The position numbers and the translations under genes were made by a program. This document shows, in pieces, positions 12,260-25,795 of a stretch of DNA of 64,000 bases (position 1 is its first letter; every line of letters starts with the position of its first letter). Source of the stretch: Toxotes chatareus (Eukaryota; Chordata; Actinopteri; Toxotidae). Under the pieces are notes generated by a model. It was not told the origin of the DNA, ran no database searches, and saw nothing but the letters and a program-made list of their open reading frames with translations. The DNA lies in assembly GCA_016801885.1 (NCBI GenBank), contig CM028884.1:22864864-22928863 (forward strand). The letters are read 5' to 3'.

Positions 12260-15200
12260 TCTGGGTCAAGTCAAAGAATAACAGGCCTCTAAGGAAGAGG
12301 AAGACTGAGCATGCACACACAAATACAAAAACAGAGGCTGATCTGGAATCAGTATGCATGATTTTTTTTCTGTGTGTGAAAATGTAAATGTAAAGTGCTA
12401 GAGTTATGTCTCTCACTGTAGTATGACTGCATGTGCTGTGCATTTGTGGGTCTATGTGTGCACATGCAGTTGTAGTAACAACAAAGTCTCTTCACAGCTC
12501 CCTAATTACACAGAATGACAGACAGCAGTGGGAGCACTGAGGCCGTTTTCATACACCAAATGGATCCCCTGAAATGTTGCACACGGTCTTTCCTTCCTTC
12601 CCGTGCTACAATTTGAAAGCAATTTGAATTAAAAGAGCTGTATTGATGCACCATAGTAAAAACTGTTGAATGGCATCAGAAAAACTTTTGCCAAAAACTT
12701 TAATTAAAAAAAGTGAAAAAAAAAAAAAAAGAAGAGGAGAAAAGAAAACCTAACCATAAAAGTTAAAAATAAAGAGAAAATGTGTGCTTGCCTGAATTTT
12801 GTGTGAGTTCTGAGTTTTGCTTCTGGTAGCACAAGGAATTCAAAAGATAAAGGAAACAAACAGATACTGTTCTTCCCATTTTCCCATTTCTCTATTAGAA
12901 CAAATCACCATAATTTGAACAGGTGGTGTGGTTTTATTAAACCATGCATCTCTAAAAGGTCAACTTTTCACAAATTAAGAAAAAAAAAAAGCCTCTTTAA
13001 AAGCTACACAACAATACATTTTATAGATAATTTTATATTTTTTAGAGAGTGTCGCAGCCCAGGACAGGATAATTTTCTCAACCCGTAAAGGGGCATTTTA
13101 TGCTTCTGCTGAAAAAGAATTCAAAAAATTACAGTAATGATAAGCAACTCCACATAGTGGCATTCAGTGCTTATACAAGACAGTTTGCTTATTTCATAAG
13201 TAAATACGTGTCATGGCATAGGAAAGCACAGCCAAAATAACCACTGTCTAGAGATGGTATGTGGTACTTGGACTTACATCACGCACATTCACAGGCTAAA
13301 ACAGTGTAAGGTATCTGCTCTGACATGATGGGAAAAACTTGTATGTCACTTAAATAATACATCATAATGATGTACATTACATCTCATAATTCATGAGATG
13401 TTTATGAGTTGCTCTTATATCAATGTACATTTTGACTTATCAAGAGTCAGTTGCTTCAGGATTGTTTGTAGGTTTGCTGGACTGCTTTACTCTTACCAGT
13501 CTCACAGGAGTTCTTTACTCATCCTGAACAATCAACTCATGGCAGATAAAAAACAAACTTCAGCTTTAATGTTAATTCACACTCAGGGCTTTCAGGGTTC
13601 ATTTTCTCCTGTCAGTGATAAAGAGACAGAGAAAATCAAAATTGCTTATCATAGTGGACTGCCTTCCCAACATAGGCAGCACACAACGTCAGTGTCTTAT
13701 GTTCCTTTATGTGTGTGTCAGCCTTGGAATAGATCCAACACTCTGAGGCTAAATGTTCCTCTGAGTCTGGCCTGCTGGAACTATAGTATAATCTAGCTTA
13801 TGCTCCTGAACAACGACTCAGTCATCCATACATTCACAACAAGCCGTGCAGACTTGCAAGCATCAATCATGTATATGCACATTTATGAGTTTAGTGTACA
13901 TCATACACCACTTCCATATTGTTCTGTCAGAGAACCTTATGTCAAGGAACTGACCATTGACTATAGCAAATGGATATAGAGTGAGATCTGGTGGGAAAAA
14001 AATCTAATGTCAGTGCCAGTAGAAAAGAAAGAAGCTAATGACCATTGCACGTTATTGCAATTAAGACAGTTATTGTGATAGTGCACACCTCTGGATGTTT
14101 TTGTAGAACAACATACAGTAGCTGTATAATATAGTGTCCCGGCTCTCACTTCATTCATGTGCTTTCTCCAGACATCAGAGGTCAAAAGTCTGTCCATGGT
14201 GGCTATAAGCCAGGCCTGCCAGAGCTGTGAAGCAGTGGCTGCAGTCATGCCGCAGTATTAACTCACTCAGCTGTGAAATATGGCTGACATGATTGTGTGC
14301 AAACCACAATTATGTCTCGAGTCCCTGACAAGTGACCACAGAGCACTAGTTGTTCAGTCAACTGTGGAACATAAACTGGTGGACCCTGCCTCTAATGCCT
14401 CCATTTGCTCAAAACACAATCACTGCAATGTCACACACAGTTCTTACTGTTTGCTATAGAAAGAGATTGGCAGCGATGTGACAGGAGGGGGAGAGAAGAG
14501 AGGAGCTTATTTGTGCTGCTTAACAATAGCTGAAAGAGCACAAGCACCATTTTGTGTGTGCTTGTGGTTTGAATGACTGTAGTGAATTTCTCATCAGCTG
14601 TGATTTATCATTATGGTATGCTGTCAATGTGGCATTTGAAAATTTAGGACTGAACAGGCGAACAATACACAGACATGAAAAAAAAACACATTTTTTTCCC
14701 TCTCTATCTAATAAATCCATGCACATTAATTTACAACATTTTAGTCTGTTAGAGTTTCATCAGGTTTCTGGAGAAGCACCACAACAGTTCCACAGGCTGT
14801 AGATACATACAAGTTACCACAGTTAGCTATCCAATCAGAGGATCACAGAAATCAAACCGGTGACCTGTAATGGACACTCATGGCATCCAAAAGGCAAATT
14901 CATTATAAATCCTACAATGGCATTATCCAGGCATCATCATCCATATTGCACCAGATCAGGTTCAGAAAAGAACAATAGTGCTGGTTCTACATAAATCGTA
15001 AAATATTATCAGGGATTAAATGTCAACATCCATATAGTTTAGAAAGTCTAAAAACATGAAAACACTGGAAAAATGCGTATGCTTAGTCATCGAAATAAAT
15101 AAAAAAAAACACAAACAAAAACACACTTCATGCAATATTCATAAAGGAGTCAGAAACTGACATAATAACACAGGCAGGCTTATCAAGAGACTTTTAAAAA

Positions 15201-17880
15201 AATAATTTTCAATGCCCAACATCAAGGTGCCCCACCTGGAGTGAACAGTAATCCAACCAGACAAATACAACACAACCAGATCCCCTTCCCCAGATACTGG
15301 ATGAAGGCTGACAAACCAAAACATTGTTTGAACAGTGTTTTAAATGAATAAATATCACAGCAGTAAGCAAGACAGATAGGGAGAGTTTTTTCAATTTTTA
15401 TTCAAGTTGTGCTTTTCTCCTCCACGCTTGTCACACATTCAGATATATAGAGATAATTCTCAGATTTTATGAGAACAAAGTTAAATAGAACTTTAAAAAA
15501 AAAAAAAAAAACCAAAACTATAGCTCTCCTGAAAAACACTACAAGTGCAGCAGCGCAGGTAACATCTTAACTTGGTTTTCGTCCACATCCATAAAACTCA
15601 TCAATGCTCTCCTCTAAAAGTTTCAAGTTGTAATCTCTGCTGTCAAAAAGCTTGTACAGGGTTCAGTCATCTGTTCTGCTGATTATTACAGACATGTCTG
15701 AACTGACTGTGACCACTGAACTTTATCGTGGACTGAGTTCCTCTGTGAAGCTGTGACATTTAGCCAGCAAACATCCAGGGCTTATGGGAAATGTAATTTG
15801 TTAAAGGATACTAAAACCATATATACTACATAGTTTTATCTGTTTGTCATCTAAAAATATTATGTACATCACACACACATACTGTTGAGAAAGGCAAACA
15901 TTTGTAGTTATTAGCATGACAAATGTCAGTGGGATTTTGAATGAGGTTGTCTTATTTGTGGAACAGATCCTGGAAGTTCAGGTTTCACTTTAGCTCTTTA
16001 TTGTACTCAGTTTGCTCTCACACTTCATTTTAATTTGTTAGTTGATAGATTTTTGTCAGGGGTAGCAAAAGCTCACAAAGAATTTTAGCATTTTCTTTTA
16101 TTAAAGATAGGAGGTAACTAAAATGAACAAAGCCTTAATTTTAAGTACAGTGACAGTGTTGTAAAACTAAAATTTATTTGGACAAATAAAGTCTGGAGCG
16201 GTCATAAATTCAGGCAGCAGAAGAGACTGAAGGGACAGATTTATGGGATTTATCACTGCTGTTCTTCAAGAAACAAACTCTCTTTGTGTCTGGTAATTAT
16301 TTCGCTCTGTGTTCAAACTCTGTAAAGTTCAGCTCATCTGCCTGACACATAAAACTTGTGAGCAGATGATGGGTAAACACATAATGGCATTAATAAATTC
16401 AAGATTATCAGCTTTGTATGAAAACAATAGCTTGTTTGTTTGCCTGTTTTTACATGCATGGCAGAAAGCTGTTGATAACAATGTGTTTGTCTGTGTGAGT
16501 ATGTTGGGATGGATAGCCATACCAGATGGTACTGGTTTCTGTAGTTTACTGTGTGGACATGAAGCTTAGCATTTGACATTAAGCTGATATTTTCTGATGT
16601 TACAGTAGAAAATTTCTCTACTAGTATTTGTACACAGAGGCATAACAATGATCATCTTCCCATAATATTCTCACTTCTACACATGCAGAAAATAGAAATA
16701 CAGCTGCAAACTAATTTTCACACATGTGCAGCTGTACAGTTGTGTAACCACCCGCCTCTGTATTTATATTTACAGTATACTATGAGCAACACCAGCGTAA
16801 ATAATCCACTGTGGGATCATCATGATCAAAAGACAACCAAACTGCTGAAGACTAAAAGCTGCAGTTTCTTGTTGTGCTTTTGTTTCTTATTCACTATTCA
16901 TGAATTAAACATTTAATAGCCCTTAGAGGGCATGATAGCAGTGGGTGTATGAGCCAGATAACGTCTGTTTTTCATGTCCACAAACATCCAAGGAAGAGAG
17001 ATTTTTTTTCCCTGACATCATGTACCTTGAGTCTAATCTGTTTACATCAAACATTGTGTTATACAGTTGTAATTTTGGTTCAGTGAGATTTCCAGAAGTC
17101 ACAAAAGACTAAAGGGACTGTTGTGCTTTCATGGAAACAGCAGAGAGAAACCAGGGAAGGACATCAAAATGATTTAGGATTAAGGAGGCGTCCAGCATTG
17201 TCTGTCTGGGGCCAAAAACAATAAGTTAAGCCACTTGAAGCTGAGGCGGACCCAGAAAAAAAACACATACACATACACACAGACACGCACATACACAAAC
17301 CAATCCCTTCTTGCCATAGAGCCAGGAACAGAGGCTGCTAATGGGCTAATTTCACTCCTAATTAGAGAATTAATTTGTCCATTTAGGTCTGTATGAAAAA
17401 TGTCCAACCTTTTTAGGGCTAAATTGGGCTGGACAGACTCACTGTAACCATCTACACTGGTCTGATGCACAGCCTTTCGATCATTTTATTAATTGGATGC
17501 TACACAAACTGTGTAGTTTAGATTTTTTGTTGTTCTGGTGTTTGGTTATAAATCTTTATTCCACCAGCGTAGAGATGTCCACGTTTCCCTGCCGCAATCG
17601 GTCAGTGCGCCATCTCTCTCTCGCTTCCTCCCTCTTACTGTAATGTTTATGGCCTGTCAGGGTCACAGGCTGTCATAGAGAGCACCTCATAAATCCTTTC
17701 AACGATGTCCTGCTGGCCCTACTGTAGTTATGTGATCGTAATGGAAAGTCCACAGTTATGATGTGTATGTGCAGTTGGTGATTTGTGTGCATCGTTAGCT
17801 AGATATCTGGAGATGTGGAGAGCATAGGTGTGTGTTTATATGTGTTTTATAGTTTAAAAAAGGGGAACATGTAGTGGGCA
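12260..17880. other. No gene seen; unique intron DNA
   Basis: A-rich tracts at 12715-12735 and 15494-15511, the palindrome at 13380, and a TAATTA-bearing block at 17325-17420. The 132-codon frame at 13398 has no recognisable domain. Confidence 0.5.
13380..13400. repeat. Perfect short inverted repeat
   Basis: catctcat and atgagatg flank a 5-base loop (aattc) in an AT-rich stretch. It may be chance in such sequence. Confidence 0.6.
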
Positions 17881-17885
17881 CGAAG

Positions 17886-17888
<3 letters not shown>

Positions 17889-17958
<70 letters not shown>
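17889..17958. repeat. (GT)35 microsatellite
   Basis: A pure 70-bp GT run. Confidence 0.97.
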
Positions 17959-17961
<3 letters not shown>

Positions 17962-18249
17962 CAGCAGACAACACTGTGGAGTGCTGAACAAATTTCCCCT
18001 GGACTCCTGGATTTGTCCCCAGGAGGTCTTCAGCCATCAGTGTATCACTGAAATGGTGCTGTAAATCATGCACACCCTTCTAAGATGAACAGGCACACGA
18101 ACATTTGTCAAATTAAGCTGTACTGGTAGGGACAACACACCCTGGCAAGCCTCACCCACACCTCATATTTCTCCACTGCCAGTCAGCCATATCCAAAATC
18201 ATCCAGCATTTTTTCCAAAATTAGATCCATTAGTTCCATTGCTCCATTC

Positions 18250-19518
18250 TAGATTCAATAATGAATTGTTATTAAACTGGAAGGAAATATACATATGCTT
18301 TTTATGTTCCAATTCCAAATTATGACCCAAGTTTATGTGGCAAAACAAAAGGACCACAATTAAACTCAAAATAACTCTTTGCTCAAAAGAAAATGGGGGC
18401 CTAGACTTACCTAACCTGAAAAAAATATTACTGGCCAGCCCAGTTCAGATCAGTGGTTGCATGGATCGCAAGATAAACACACAATGTGTGTCAGGGTGGA
18501 AAAGAGTGTTTGGCCCAAATCTGCCCTGAGACACAATCCCATTAATGAATTGCAATACTTGGAGAGTGAATAAAAAGTTAAAGTTAAAAAGTTAAAACTC
18601 CCCACATCAATATCTTGAGCGATGAGGAGCCGGTTAGTAACTTTCACCCATTTCTCGCACATTAGAAGCAGGTTTTAAAAAAATGGGGAGAAAACATTAA
18701 TCATGTAGGGTCAGTTATTTGAGGGAGGCCATCTGATGTCCTTAGAACAGCTTCAGTAAAAACATAACCTCCCAGCCCATGACTTTTTTTAGATACCTAC
18801 AGCTGAGACATTACTCACACACAAAATGGGACAAATTATATATTTTTTGCCAACCAATACAGAACATTTCCACAAACTAACAATTAAAAGGACTATTAAA
18901 AAAAAAAAGAAAGAAAAAAGACTACACTGCACATATATAAGATATTCAAGAAGAAGTGATAGTTGGGATATGAAGGAAAAATGGGACCTGGAGATGAACA
19001 ACATAACTTCTAATAAGAACTGGGAACTATCACGCAGGGAGGCACATAAAATAACAAACAGCCCCAGCTGGAAGGAATTTGAAAGGAAAGTTAAGATGAG
19101 ATTTTTCAATACTCCTTTAGTCACATCAAAATCCGGTGGCACCTTGGACCAGTGCTGGAACAGCCTGGTAAACCACACAGAATTTCCTTCAAAACTATCT
19201 TACTAGCTATTAGAAAAGGAAGTCATATTTTCCAGAAAACATAGAAGACAACAATTGAACATTACTGCTGAGAGTCATTATTGCCAAGGAGGTAATCCCA
19301 CAGCCTCCTGGCTCAGGCTGCAACCACTCATAGTAACAGAACGGAGGGAGAAGGTTAAGGTTGTTCACTACGTTGAAAACATAACTGCAAGGTTACAATT
19401 AACAAAAGATGTACTGTTGATGTATTGTCCCCAATTATTTCCACATCTTTTCAACTGATGTGACCCAAATGACAGTGAAACGATTCATGGATTTTTTTCT
19501 CCTCATTTAAATGAGGAA

Positions 19519-19550
<32 letters not shown>

Positions 19551-19745
19551 CTGTTCATGGGCGGATGTCATTATTCATCCTTTTTTTATGAGAATGGAAA
19601 CTACAGCATATATGGACGTTATGAGGATGGCGATACTCATGGACTGCCCCCTGAGATAATCATGCCTATATTGTATCTATGAACATGTGACTATGAGGGA
19701 TAAAGGCACTTGACAAAAGGAAATAAAAAGTAGTTTGAAAAAGAA
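18250..19745 (+). mobile_element. Decayed 3' part of an L1/Tx1-type LINE (ORF2 C-terminal region and 3' end)
   Basis: Three plus-strand reading-frame blocks resemble the C-terminal half of fish L1/Tx1-type ORF2 proteins. The first (18335-18529) has a WQNKR..IKLK stretch followed by KENGGLDLPNLKK, the region just after the reverse transcriptase core. A second piece near 18790-18850 reads like FRYLQLRHYLTHTKWD. The third (18826-19206) has SWKEFERKVKMRFFNTP and LDQCW, like the terminal cysteine-region lead-in of these elements. The blocks lie in different frames with stops between them, so the copy is dead. The tail near 19722-19745 reads aaataaaaagtagtttgaaa, typical of a LINE 3' end. The endonuclease and reverse transcriptase catalytic core are missing, as expected for 5' truncation. 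Family within L1/Tx1 is not certain. Confidence 0.7.
19501..19545. repeat. 16-bp perfect palindrome followed by (TG)n
   Basis: cctcatttaaatgagg is a perfect palindrome, directly followed by about 13 TG units. Both lie in the 3' region of the LINE relic. Confidence 0.8.
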
Positions 19746-20647
19746 AGGGGGCTGGTCGAAGTACTAATGACAGTTACAGGAATCATTTTGACTTTGTCTG
19801 CTTGACATAACACAGCCTACATAGAGAAAGCAGCAGCCTCAGTCCTCCACCAGTATCTACACAGAATGTGTTCAGGTACTGTACTGAGAGTTGGTCACCT
19901 GTATTTAGGTAGCTCTCAAAGCCCAACACACAGGGCTGTTGCCAGAAATTTGCAAACATTCTGGCAATTTCTGGGGAAATTTTTGACCAGACACCAAAAA
20001 TAAAGAGTGGTTAAGGTTCAGGAAGAATCAGAGTTTAAAAACAAACACAACCTTCACTGCCAGTTTGTTACTTGAGAGTAAATATATAGTTCTGGGGCAC
20101 TTAGTGAAACAACAAAGATACTGCTCTTCTGGGGGAGGACGGTCTCCAACATTAAGGTGTAAACACTGTTTCATTTGTAGACTTCTACATAGAATTAGTT
20201 TGAATTTAGCAGACATCAAAGTATAAAAAAATCCTCCCCAATTCCTAATAAATTACAGAAAAATTACAGTGGACATGATGTCAGTGTCCTCATTGGTAAC
20301 TGCAGCCCTGTATGTGCAGCGCGTGTATGTTTGTGTATCCAGCAGGAGCACAGTGGGAGATAGCTGCAGAAACATTAACAAACGGCGTAAGAAATATGGT
20401 GGTGACAGAGAAAGATGGCAGGTTCTAATCTTTACGAATCAAACATGAATGATTGTTTGAGTGTCTCAGGCCTGTTCGAGCAGGCGGTAGAGGGATGAGC
20501 ATATCCCTTGGATCAGAGCAGAAACATGCTTCGGGTCCAGCCTGTCACTCTATAGGTTAATGGATGCATCGCAGAGTCACACCACACCACCACTGAGGTG
20601 CCATTGGTGAAACACTTGTCCTCCCTGACGGCAGGAGGCCTCTGTTG

Positions 20648-20693
20648 TAGCCACAACAGCAGTTCTCAATTGAAGAACTGCTGGTCGTGGCTA
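20648..20693. repeat. Near-perfect inverted repeat (hairpin)
   Basis: The left arm tagccacaacagcagttct and the right arm agaactgctggtcgtggcta are complementary over about 19 bp with one mismatch or indel, around a 7-base loop (caattga) that itself contains caattg. Pairing does not continue outwards. It may be a MITE remnant or a transcribed hairpin; nothing shows expression. Confidence 0.8.
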
Positions 20694-21269
20694 TTGTTTG
20701 CAATAACCATTTTTTTAAGGGGTCCACACCGTTGTGAGAGCTTAAAACATGCTCAGCTTGAAGCGCTCTTGGGTATATACAACAGCGTCTCATTTTCATT
20801 GAAAACAACTAGGGAAAAAAAAGACACAAGCATTGAAAAAAAGATTTTCCCAGCAGAAATGAGGCTTTAATATTCTTGGGACCTAGAGTGTAGGTCGAGC
20901 ACTCGCTGGCGTCGAGATAAACCTTTGTTGCTCAGTTGATTAATGCATTACAGTGGAAGGCCAGAGCAGCAATGGGCTTGAATTCACTTTCTGACATTAA
21001 TTCAACGCACAATGAAACATTTCTAGGCTATAGAGAGTTTAGTTAAGAAAACATTTCCTGTGCTTATTCCACAAGCTCTACCAAGCAGGGTTGGTTCCAG
21101 CCATATTATTACATGGCATTTTAAATGTGTACAACATAAATTTACTATATGTAAGAATGTGAAGCAAGTTACATGTGGTACCATTTTTTTTTCTGTTTTT
21201 GCATGTAACTACTTTTGTTTTGCATTGGTCTCTCAGCCTTGCAAAATGCGGGTGACCTACAACTTAATA

Positions 21270-21580
21270 CTGTGCCTGAATGTATCCTGTGTAGAAACAC
21301 ACGGATCACCCAAACTGCTGCTGCAGTGCTAACATGCTGCTCATGCTATGCCCCCTGATATTGTGTAAAAGTTTACAGCTGCTTTAGCAGCTTTGTGAGG
21401 CTGTCAAAGCATGCCAACAAGCTAACAATGACAGGGGCACTAGAGGAAAAATCATGGGATCATCGAAGTCAGTGCGATTCATCCTCAGGGTACCATGAAT
21501 GCCTATACCAGATTTCATGGCAAATCATCCAGCAGCTGCTGGGATATTTCAGTCTTAATCATTTGTGGCTTTATGTTCCA
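21270..21580 (-). repeat. Dispersed repeat D, reverse-oriented copy
   Basis: The reverse complement reads atttgccatgaaatctggta, gcattcatggtaccctgagg and tttttcctctagtgcccctg, matching a very common percomorph repeat. It also carries the gctaaca/catgctaac stretch typical of the 3' half. Confidence 0.55.
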
Positions 21581-22019
21581 TAAATAGGAATGTGGTTCTA
21601 TTGTCATTCAGAATACCTTCATAAAAAATACTGTCTTACTTAGGATAAGCTCAACAGTCAGACTGTTTCAATCTACGCAAACATAGTCAGTGGTACAGGA
21701 AAGCACTGTGTGACTCACCTACACAACCCTGCTCCAACCTTGTGCTCTCTCTAAGGACAACTTGCACTTCCTCCCTGTGGAAACATGAACACAAAGTAGC
21801 TGCTCATGTTAGACTCTTACTGCCTGACACCTCACAAGTGCAGTGACCGTTTCACCTCAAGAATGATGTGCCGTTCTGTCATTTTCAATATCTCCATGCT
21901 AGTATCAGGTCACTACAGCGTAAATAATGCTTTTTCTGTATTAATGAAACGGCTAAACAGAATGGAGGCAAAATTAAAATAGAGTCTATTCTAACTCTAA
22001 CCCATAAAGGGTTTATAAT

Positions 22020-22082
22020 AATAGTTCAGCATTTAAGAAGATGGGCTTATTGTCTTTCTTGCTAAGAGTTACAGAAGCTCAA
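22020..22082 (-). repeat. Dispersed repeat C, reverse fragment
   Basis: The plus strand reads atagttcagcatttaagaag and gcttattgtctttcttgcta, the reverse complement of the 3' half of repeat C. Confidence 0.45.
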
Positions 22083-22429
22083 TTAGACTATCCTGTCTGT
22101 ACTTTACTAAAATTAGAGCTACAATAGGTTGTGTTCAAAATTGCTCTCCATCTAGTATACAGTGTGCTACATTTACCCCCTGCCATTTAATTTGAGTGTA
22201 AATTTTATATTCTTCATAATGGTCTCAAAATTCTCACAACGGAACATAAAAAGAACTTTCTGTACTTTGCTGTACTTTCTGCCGGCAATCCCACAACACA
22301 TAGCATTTCACGTGTGCCAAAGTACACAACTCCACTTAAAATGACAACTTGTTTTTTAATTTCAATTTGTAATTGCTTAAACAAACATGATACAAATAAA
22401 TTTAGGTGTGATGATGTGTATTTTTAACT

Positions 22430-22560
22430 GTGGACAGAACCAGTCTTGCCATTTCCCACTGCTTTGAGTCTAATGCTAAGCTGAGCTATTTGTCTCCTGA
22501 TTGTAGCTGTTAACACATGAGTGGTGTTGACCTTCTCATTTAACTCTCAGCATACATTCA
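22430..22560 (+). repeat. Dispersed repeat C copy
   Basis: Contains tctaatgctaagctgagcta, gattgtagctgttaacac and gaccttctcatttaactctc, in the order of the family. Confidence 0.5.
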
Positions 22561-22899
22561 TACGTTCAATGTACAATACTGCAAGTCACAGAGATGATGT
22601 TCTGCTACTATAGAGGGCTGTGCTGTGATTTGCATAGATTTAAATTGAATTAACTGTACACTTACACTTCAAACAAACTAGTGATAACAACAAAGCAACA
22701 CTTGTTGAGGCTTCAGAACATAAACTGCACACTATCACAGTGTTGATTCCCTACAGGGCAAACAAGGACTTCCTGCCCTCTAACTCTGTCTCTGTCTTTC
22801 TGTGTCTAAACACATAATCCATCACAGTCACCAACAGCAGAAGACTGCAGGTAGTCTTGTCTTTCTCCTGGCTCTGAGCGATACAGAGTAAATCTGCCG

Positions 22900-25790
22900 T
22901 GGCATTAATGCAGCCGACTATACTGGATAGAAAGCTACAATGTTTATTAGCCGTTTCAGATAAGACGGAGGAGCAGGATTTCCTTCAAACATGGACACAG
23001 TGTGTTTTCTTACTCCACTGAACACAATATACACTATCAATAAATCTTTCAAGTAGAGTTTACAAGGAAACTTTGTGGTCAACAGAATTTCATATTCAAA
23101 ACATCTCCTCTCTCCACAATAGCGCACCTGTTTTTCCAGACATCTTACACACATCCCGTCTCCAACCATCCAAACACTGCGCTCAGCCTCATGTGCCGAC
23201 TTGACGGCAATGTGTCAAAGCCAAAGATGCTGCACGAGCTTTCTTCTTTATACCCTGTCTCACTATTTATAACTCATACCTGTTTCTCTAAAACTTCAGG
23301 ATAAATACAAGGCTCCTAAAATACAGACTGACTCAAAAACATTTCATGATATGTCAAGAATATTGAAGTAGCTTTGCAATGAAAAGGTACAACTTATTTT
23401 TACATTTCATTCCAATTGTTTTAAGGGTGCAGTTATAGTGCTTTACAGTTTAGTCTATGCCATAAATTAATTAACCTGTGCCATAAATTAATTAATTAAT
23501 TAAATATACCCATCACAATTTCACTGAACCTTAAAGGAGTTGAAAAGAATATGAATATGTATATTTGTTTCTTTGCCTTGAGTTAGATTAAACGATTGAT
23601 AACATTCTTAAACCCGTGTTTTCAGCTTAGCATAGCAAGACTCAAGTCTTGGGATAGCCAGGGAAGACCCATGCGTACAACTTTGTTTTTTTATACAAAT
23701 TAAACAAGGTGCTGGAAGGTGGATCTTGTTACAACCAGAGCAAACTATTCCTTTTAGTGATGTGTTTAATTTGCTTGTTTGTCCAACCACCTGTTCAAAA
23801 TCTGAAGATAACTAACTTACAGTGCCATAATATAGAGAAAAACAGTCCAGTCCACACACTTAAGAAACTGGAGGCATCAGCTATTTGGCATTTTTGCATA
23901 ACAGACTGAATATTAGTATACAACAATTAGTAAAATAGTTATAAGAGTTATTAAAATAGTTGAAGATGAATCATCTGTCAACTGACTGAGTAATCAGTAA
24001 ACCCTTTCAGCACTAAATTGTTTTGCTGAGTAAAATTTCAACCTGCCCAGATATGAGACCAATCTCAAATACATTAGATAACAAAACCTTCAACACACAT
24101 ACTTGAACAGTATGGAGAAACTCCAGTTATTAGGAATCACGATTCAGAGCATAGCCACCCACATTTGGCAGATGGGTTGGTGCAGCATTGCCAAGCCTGA
24201 AAGCGTCCAGCCGGTGTATTAGTCACCTGCCAGTCAGTGCTGGGTCGTGGCCAGAAACGGAAAAGCTCGGCTGTCAGGACTGAACATTAGATGCTACAAT
24301 AACAGTCACAAAAGACACACCAGATATTACCTTTTAGACTGCTCTAAAGACAGGGAGCAGTGACTGTGGACTGACATTTCTGTATACTTGCAGGCACAGA
24401 CTATTCCAGTAAATTAGTCATGCTTTTTAAGGAAAGAGAGGTAAGAGGATTTAACTCTTTTACAGTGCACAACCTGTGACCAATTTCTACTCACACCTCA
24501 ATGATGGGATATTTCCTTTGATCCCCAAGAGCTGAAATGATTCACATCTCTTTCCCTGGTCTAACATTACACAAAAGCAAAAAAAAAAAAAAAGGAGAGG
24601 GGAATGGAAATGTAAAGGGGGAGGATTCAGGTGCTGTATGTCTGGCAGGGACGCAAGGTGATAAAACTAAAAGGAGTGAAGCAAGTGATATGCAGTGAGA
24701 GGAGAGGGGTGCAGACGATGAAGTAAAGCTGCATTATTTATGGTATAGCATGAAAACAGAGTTGAGCTGAGACTTGTAGTTTGTGCTGTGCCCCAGACCT
24801 GAAATGATATGTAGACAGAGAGATCATCCTCAGAAACAAGTGAACCATCATATATTTGTCTGTCTGGTCTGGATGGGGTTAAAGTGAATGTTTTATTTTA
24901 TTATGCAATGGATCACACATGAAGGTAAGGGTGGGCTACAACATACTCTTAATGACATCAGTTAAAGGTTTTCTGTCTCTGTTATGGCAGACAAATGACC
25001 TGGAACTCTTGGGAAGGAGAGACATATTTCACCTTCCAGACAGAAAGCAAGCAGTTATTTGTCAAAAGTCCAAAATTTAACTTTTAGCAGTTTGATAAAT
25101 ACGAGCCCAGGTCCAGTATCCTGTGATCTGAGCTCAGGATGTGCTGCTTATACTGCAGCACAGGATTTTCAATCTTGAATGATGCTATGAGTGTTTGAAC
25201 GATTTTTCATCTGTGCAGGCAGACACAAGAAAAGTGAAAACTGAAAAGACTTCTGACTGACTTTGGTGCTATAGTTTCCAGGTCGGCAACTGTGAAAACA
25301 CAACACTGGAGTTGTGATCCAGGGATTCAACACAACCTGAACATGCCCCTAAGTTGAAATCACATTCACAGACACTTACAGTTTCTATAGCTGCTAAACC
25401 AAAACAATGATCAGCAGCAAGGTTTGGATTTGTCACATTGTCACATCTGTCACATTGTGTTAATAATCTCAGTAAGGGGACTATTTATAGGGTTACACAC
25501 TCTGCACATATTTAAAAAATTGATGACAGATTTTATTGTTATATAAGTAATGATTGATTTCCATGTTTTTTGATGGTTTGGTTTGTTAGAGCAAGAGCAT
25601 CCCAGGTAATCTTACTAGTTAGGGTTGTATTTATTAATGCAGTGTGTGTACTAATGTACATGTGGTGATACTATGTGTCTTGTACGTCATCACAACTCCA
25701 TCAACCCCACCATCGCAGTGAAAGACTCCCTCTTGGGTACTTTGTTCAGGGCTGTTGGATTAGCGACTGAGTGTGAGTGCTTAGAGGACA
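22900..25790. other. No gene seen; intron directly downstream of the exon
   Basis: Unique-looking sequence apart from the AATT-rich tandem at 23459. A poly-A run at 24580-24594 is followed by a purine-rich stretch to about 24620. No second exon found. Confidence 0.5.
23459..23506. repeat. Tandem AATT-rich duplication
   Basis: ccataaattaattaa occurs twice, the second copy extended by more ATTA units. Confidence 0.8.
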
Positions 25791-25795
25791 CTCAC

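Larger units (their letters stand above)
1..25795 (-). other. entrep2: Downstream intron of the ENTREP-family gene (partial)
   Basis: Starting at the gtgagt donor (25795 downward on the minus strand), no further exon was found to the window edge. The expected next exon should begin with something like ITFFMLLS and encode a second transmembrane segment; I looked for the reverse complement of its likely codons and found no match. The interval holds microsatellites, a LINE relic, dispersed repeats and long unique stretches. Intron status follows from the exon call and is inference. Confidence 0.6.

Noticed and set aside
20648..20693. microRNA precursor
   Set aside because: The stem is short, the loop is 7 bases, and pairing stops outside the arms; reported only as a hairpin.
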